Origin: Polytrichum commune
Taxonomy: Eukaryota > Streptophyta > Polytrichopsida > Polytrichales > Polytrichaceae
Length of the DNA: 64,000 nt
Assembly (NCBI GenBank): GCA_950295325.1
Contig: OX485803.1
Location: 17,546,001-17,610,000 of the forward strand
Reading direction: 5' to 3'
Positions 60,988 to 64,000 of this stretch are shown here, piece after piece. A program made the position numbers and the translations under genes. The notes under the pieces were generated by a model. That model was not told where the DNA came from, searched no databases, and worked only from the letters and a program-made list of their open reading frames with translations. Position 1 is the stretch's first letter. Each line of letters begins with the position of its first letter.

Positions 60988-61360
60988 CAAGTGTGTCAAC
61001 ACTACCATATCCAAGCTTTCACCCACACCGTCGCAATTAGTCTCATGAGAAGAGTATGAAGTGATGACATGGCGCACTTAGCAGCCACGTCAGAAGAAAT
61101 GACGGGTATGAGCGGTGTATCTTTCACATACTACAAGCCACGTCAGCACATTACTGAGTGTGTGTGTACACGTTCATTCACATTCACATAAGAAGATTCA
61201 ATCCCCCCTCACATGCTCCTACGTTCGGATGCGATTCCGGGGGATTTAATTTAAGAGGCTCTCCAATTGCATGCATAAGTTCGGTTCCCACTAAGCTTAA
61301 GTTAGTGGCGGTGAGAAGTATGAGGTAAGTTAGATCATGAAGATACAACCATTGTCAATT
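60988..61360. other. Gene-free stretch
   Basis: Nothing recognisable before the tandem triplication. Confidence 0.45.
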
Positions 61361-62168
61361 CAACCCCTCGAGGCCGAGAAGCATGTGTTTTTTTTTGTCT
61401 AAGCAGTCACTTATGTCCGACTATACCAATGCACACGTTTCTTGGTATTAAGTTATGAATTCATTCAGACACATGGATGATTTAATGTTTTTTAAGAATA
61501 AATATAAAGAAGAAGAAAAAGAAGAAGAAGAACTCCGGTCGTTGAAGGAGGTCAGAGTGAGTAAAGTGTATGTTCATAAAACATCCTTGGCCACGCCTTG
61601 AAGGATAATGATGTTAGATGTGAAACTACTTCACCTTTTGCATACCATCCATTCATTCAACCCCTTGAGGCTGAGAAGGATGTGTTTTCTTGTCTAAGCA
61701 GTCGCTTATGTCCGACTATACCAACGCACGTGTTTCTTGGTATTAAGTTATGAATTCATTCGGACACATGGATGATTTAATGTTTTTTAAGAATAAATAT
61801 AAAAAAGAAGAAGAAGAAGAACTCCGGTCGTTGAAGGAGGTCGGAGTGAGTAGAGTGTATCTTCGTAAAACATCCTTAGCCACGCCTTGAAGGATAATGA
61901 CGTTAGATATGAAACTACTTCACCTTTTGCATACCATCCATCCATTCAACCATCCATTCAACCCCTCGAGGCTGAGAAGCATGTGTTTTCTTGTGTGAGC
62001 AGTCTCTTATGTCCGACTATACCAACGCACATGTTTCTTGGTATTAAGATATGAATTCATTTGGACACATGGATGATTTCATGTTATTTAAGAATGGATT
62101 TAAAGAAGAAAAAGGACTCTGGTCGCTGAAGGAGGTCAGAGTGAATAGAGTGTATGTTTGTGAAAACC
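61361..62168. repeat. Tandem triplication of a roughly 298-bp unit
   Basis: Units start at 61361, 61658 and 61959 with CAACCCCTCGAGGC and repeat ATGTGTTTT, AGCAGTC.CTTATGTCCGAC, ACACATGGATGATTT, a GAA-rich tract and GTTGAAGGAGGTC. The third unit is cut off near 62168. Units differ by about 5-10 percent by eye. Confidence 0.88.
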
Positions 62169-62209
62169 TCCTATTCATTTTATTCACTCTAACCTCCTTT
62201 ACTTTATCC

Positions 62210-62470
62210 ATTTTAGAATGGCAAAGACCCTTTCAATGGCAAGTCACAAAAAGTATATTCTCAGCGCTAATGAGGGTTTCGTAACGTTTTTGACTTCCAA
62301 GCTAATTACATACTTTATTGACAGCTTCACTTAGAAAAGGAAATCCCAATCAATCGCTTATTTACTCAATGAAAGTGAACATATACATCGGATTTTGGAC
62401 CTTGAAAATGAAGTGCACTCTATATGGGTTAAATGGACAAGCGGCCTTCAAGAATGCAAGGGTCAGGCCA
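62210..62470. mobile_element. Partial arm of the Mutator-like foldback element
   Basis: From AGAATGGCAAAGACCCTTTC to CAAGCGGCCTTCAAGAATGC this matches one arm of the 17.4-18.6 kb element (GGCAAGTCACAAA, ACTTCCAAG.TAATTACAT, TTTATTGA.GGTTTCACTT-type words). The terminal GGACGTTAAG is missing; a G tract at 62497-62509 follows. Confidence 0.7.
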
Positions 62471-63104
62471 GGGTCGGGGGGTTAAATTAAGGACAAGGGG
62501 GGGGGGGGGTCATGGTAGGCCATGGTTAGGGTAGGTGAGGATCATGGGACGGAGGCTCGAGCTATTTCGGTGTTGCCCCTGCCCGCCGCCCGACGAGTGC
62601 AACGTTCATTGGGGGTATTTAAAAAGACCCGGGTTGCTAGACAAGACATCTACCCTTTGGCGACACCCATGCTAGTGGGGATGCTCTCAACTACTGAAAA
62701 AACTTGGAAGTACACTGTGTTCAGTGGATCGGGGAGATTTTTGGGCATAACCGGTTGAGATCCTAGTGTTTGCAAGTCCAACCGGTTACATGTTGACATC
62801 CTCTGGGTTTTCTTTATTAAATTGGGATATATTCTCTAAATTCCTCTGAAATGATCGGTAATTTTCCTGCAGTCTCGAACTTCAACCACTTATTTCTCAA
62901 ACTCAACTAGTTCATCTGTAACTAACTGCCGGTTCTCCCCGATCATAGACTGTGTTGATCCAAGCTTTAATTTGTGTGGTTCTGTTTTCTGCCCAATGTA
63001 GCGATCGACGATTTGTGTATGTGGTGTACAAACAATGCCTTTGACCTCTGTCTCTGCTCTGGTTGGTGGCAGTTTACTCGATGCCCCCTCACCGCACTAC
63101 GATT
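62471..63104. other. Gene-free stretch
   Basis: The open frame 62522-62758 is not recognised. An inverted copy of the CACTAGGATCTCAACCGG-type repeat lies at about 62750-62810. Confidence 0.45.
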
Positions 63105-63106
63105 TA

Positions 63107-63538
63107 AGGTAGAAATACCATAACCCGTGAAAATAAGGTGATTTTATTGCATTGAAGATCTGGTCTGACAATCATGAGATGATTTCCCAAGATAGACGAG
63201 AAGGATTCATGAAGAATGAATGCAAGTTGTTTCATATATTTTCTGCCCTCTACAAAAAAAATGCTACACTTTTTCAAAGTGGAAAGTTGTCCAACCCCCT
63301 ACTCGTTCACTAGATTCTCCCTCCACCGAACACGGTAATCCGCATTTCCATACACAACATCGCCTAAATCAGTTACCTCATGCATACATTAACACTTGAC
63401 TCCCATTGGCTACACTAAGTGTACAAGCATCGAAGTTGCCGCCGAGCCACGATCCGTTTTAGAAATGGCACTTCACCATTACGACAACGGTCTAGTGCAC
63501 GGCTAGAGGGTGGTTAACCACTTATGGTATTTCTACCT
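63107..63538. mobile_element. TA-flanked MITE, copy 2 (inverted relative to copy 1)
   Basis: 432 bp, same terminal AGGTAGAAATACCATAA and TA flanks (63105-63106 and 63539-63540). The interior is the reverse complement of 50927-51347 with minor differences. Confidence 0.88.
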
Positions 63539-63564
63539 TATTTACCACTCGAATGGAGATGATT

Positions 63565-63840
63565 TTATTTATTTTTGTTGTTGTTGTTGTAATGAACCGA
63601 ACGCATCTTGTGGATGACGATGGCTTCATGATCGCGAATCGTTTGTTTGCATAAGTAACAGAGATGCGAGCATTTTTGGATTGCATGATTCGGGAGTTCG
63701 TTCGTTCGTTCGTTGGAGTTGTTTGCAGCCATGGATTTGTTATTTAAGTCTATAAGTGAGTGCGCAAAGTAAGAGGTTGAACGAGTAAGTTCCTTCCTGG
63801 GGCACAACACATAATAATATCTGTCGTTGATGGTGCTCAT
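63565..63840 (-). CDS. Small ORF with CxxC motif, possible FLZ-like or unknown
   Basis: A 91-aa frame from the ATG at 63840. It holds CSHLCYLCKQTIRDHEAIVI, then HKMRSVHY, a CxxC followed by spaced His that loosely recalls the front half of an FLZ zinc finger. The C-terminal FCS..C half is absent, and the end is an Asn run from a GTT microsatellite. A TATA-like box (AATATAAAGG) lies about 40-50 bp upstream. The reading may be a first exon whose continuation was lost, since the TA-flanked MITE begins 25 bp past the stop. Not recognised with confidence. Confidence 0.35.
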   Translation of the reverse strand: MSTINDRYYYVLCPRKELTRSTSYFAHSLIDLNNKSMAANNSNERTNELPNHAIQKCSHLCYLCKQTIRDHEAIVIHKMRSVHYNNNNKNK

Positions 63841-63878
63841 GCAAAGGGTGTGCGCTCAGATTCTCCCTGCTGCCCTTC

Positions 63879-63889
63879 CTTTATATTAT
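63879..63889 (-). promoter_or_regulatory. TATA-like box upstream of the 63.8-kb ORF
   Basis: The minus strand reads AATATAAAGG about 40-50 bp before the ATG at 63840. Supported by motif and position only. Confidence 0.35.
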
Positions 63890-64000
63890 TGAGGGGATCC
63901 TTACAGTAGGCCTGGACTAGGTCCTCCCTCCTCCCCCCTTTCTTTTAAGTCCAAAGGCATCGTGTGTCGTCTAGTGTTATAAGTTAATGGCAGGAAAGCA

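Noticed and set aside
1-64000. CRISPR arrays, operons or bacterial features
   Set aside because: None seen; gene structure is plainly eukaryotic.

Overview
This looks like nuclear DNA of a land plant. The genes are split by GT-AG introns (the exon phases of one model close over 21 exons), they are spaced far apart, and the space between them is filled with transposon remains. The recognisable proteins are plant families: a GT-3-clade trihelix transcription factor, a GH16 glucanase of the EG16/XTH group, a UDP-glucose pyrophosphorylase-like protein and a plant-type isoaspartyl peptidase/L-asparaginase. The endonuclease-rich LINE remains and the TE-laden introns would fit a seed-free lineage (fern, lycophyte, bryophyte), but I cannot fix the lineage from the sequence.

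Layout. 1-2.5 kb: trihelix gene on the minus strand, running off the left edge just after its stop codon. 5.5-6.5 kb: broken, spliced GIY-YIG nuclease gene. 9.0-9.5 kb: PIF/Harbinger transposase relic. 10.9-11.7 kb: GH16 gene (minus), with a short tandem array reaching into its stop codon. 12.2-14.6 kb: two CACTA-type MITEs, a possible membrane-protein exon (minus) and a 317-bp tandem duplication. 15.2-25.6 kb: a 21-exon UGPase-like gene (plus) whose introns carry a foldback repeat and a Mutator-like foldback element with a 9-bp target-site duplication. 26.6-30.2 kb: a five-exon isoaspartyl peptidase gene (minus), convergent with the UGPase-like gene.

From 31 kb to the right edge there is almost no ordinary gene. 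The stretch holds degenerate LINE pieces: RNase H, zinc knuckle and restriction-like endonuclease at 32.6-33.7 and 56.0-56.7 kb, apurinic-type endonuclease and RT start at 39.8-42.1 kb, and a different zinc-knuckle fragment at 53.2 kb. It also holds a hAT-like family with 8-bp target duplications (35.8, 36.9, 40.1 and 45.2 kb), Tourist-like elements sharing an end motif (42.3, 46.7, 60.4 kb), a TA-flanked MITE in two inverted copies (50.9 and 63.1 kb), a roughly 298-bp tandem triplication (61.4 kb) and seven long G/C homopolymers. A small ORF with a TATA box lies at the right edge.

The four intact genes have separate roles (transcription, cell-wall glucan cleavage, nucleotide-sugar metabolism, asparagine/isoaspartyl turnover), and I see no operon-like or pathway link between them. 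The most unusual items are the GIY-YIG gene with an unrecognised N-terminal region, the UGPase-like protein with an altered catalytic loop and a new C-terminal extension, and the LINE family that appears to combine two endonuclease types.
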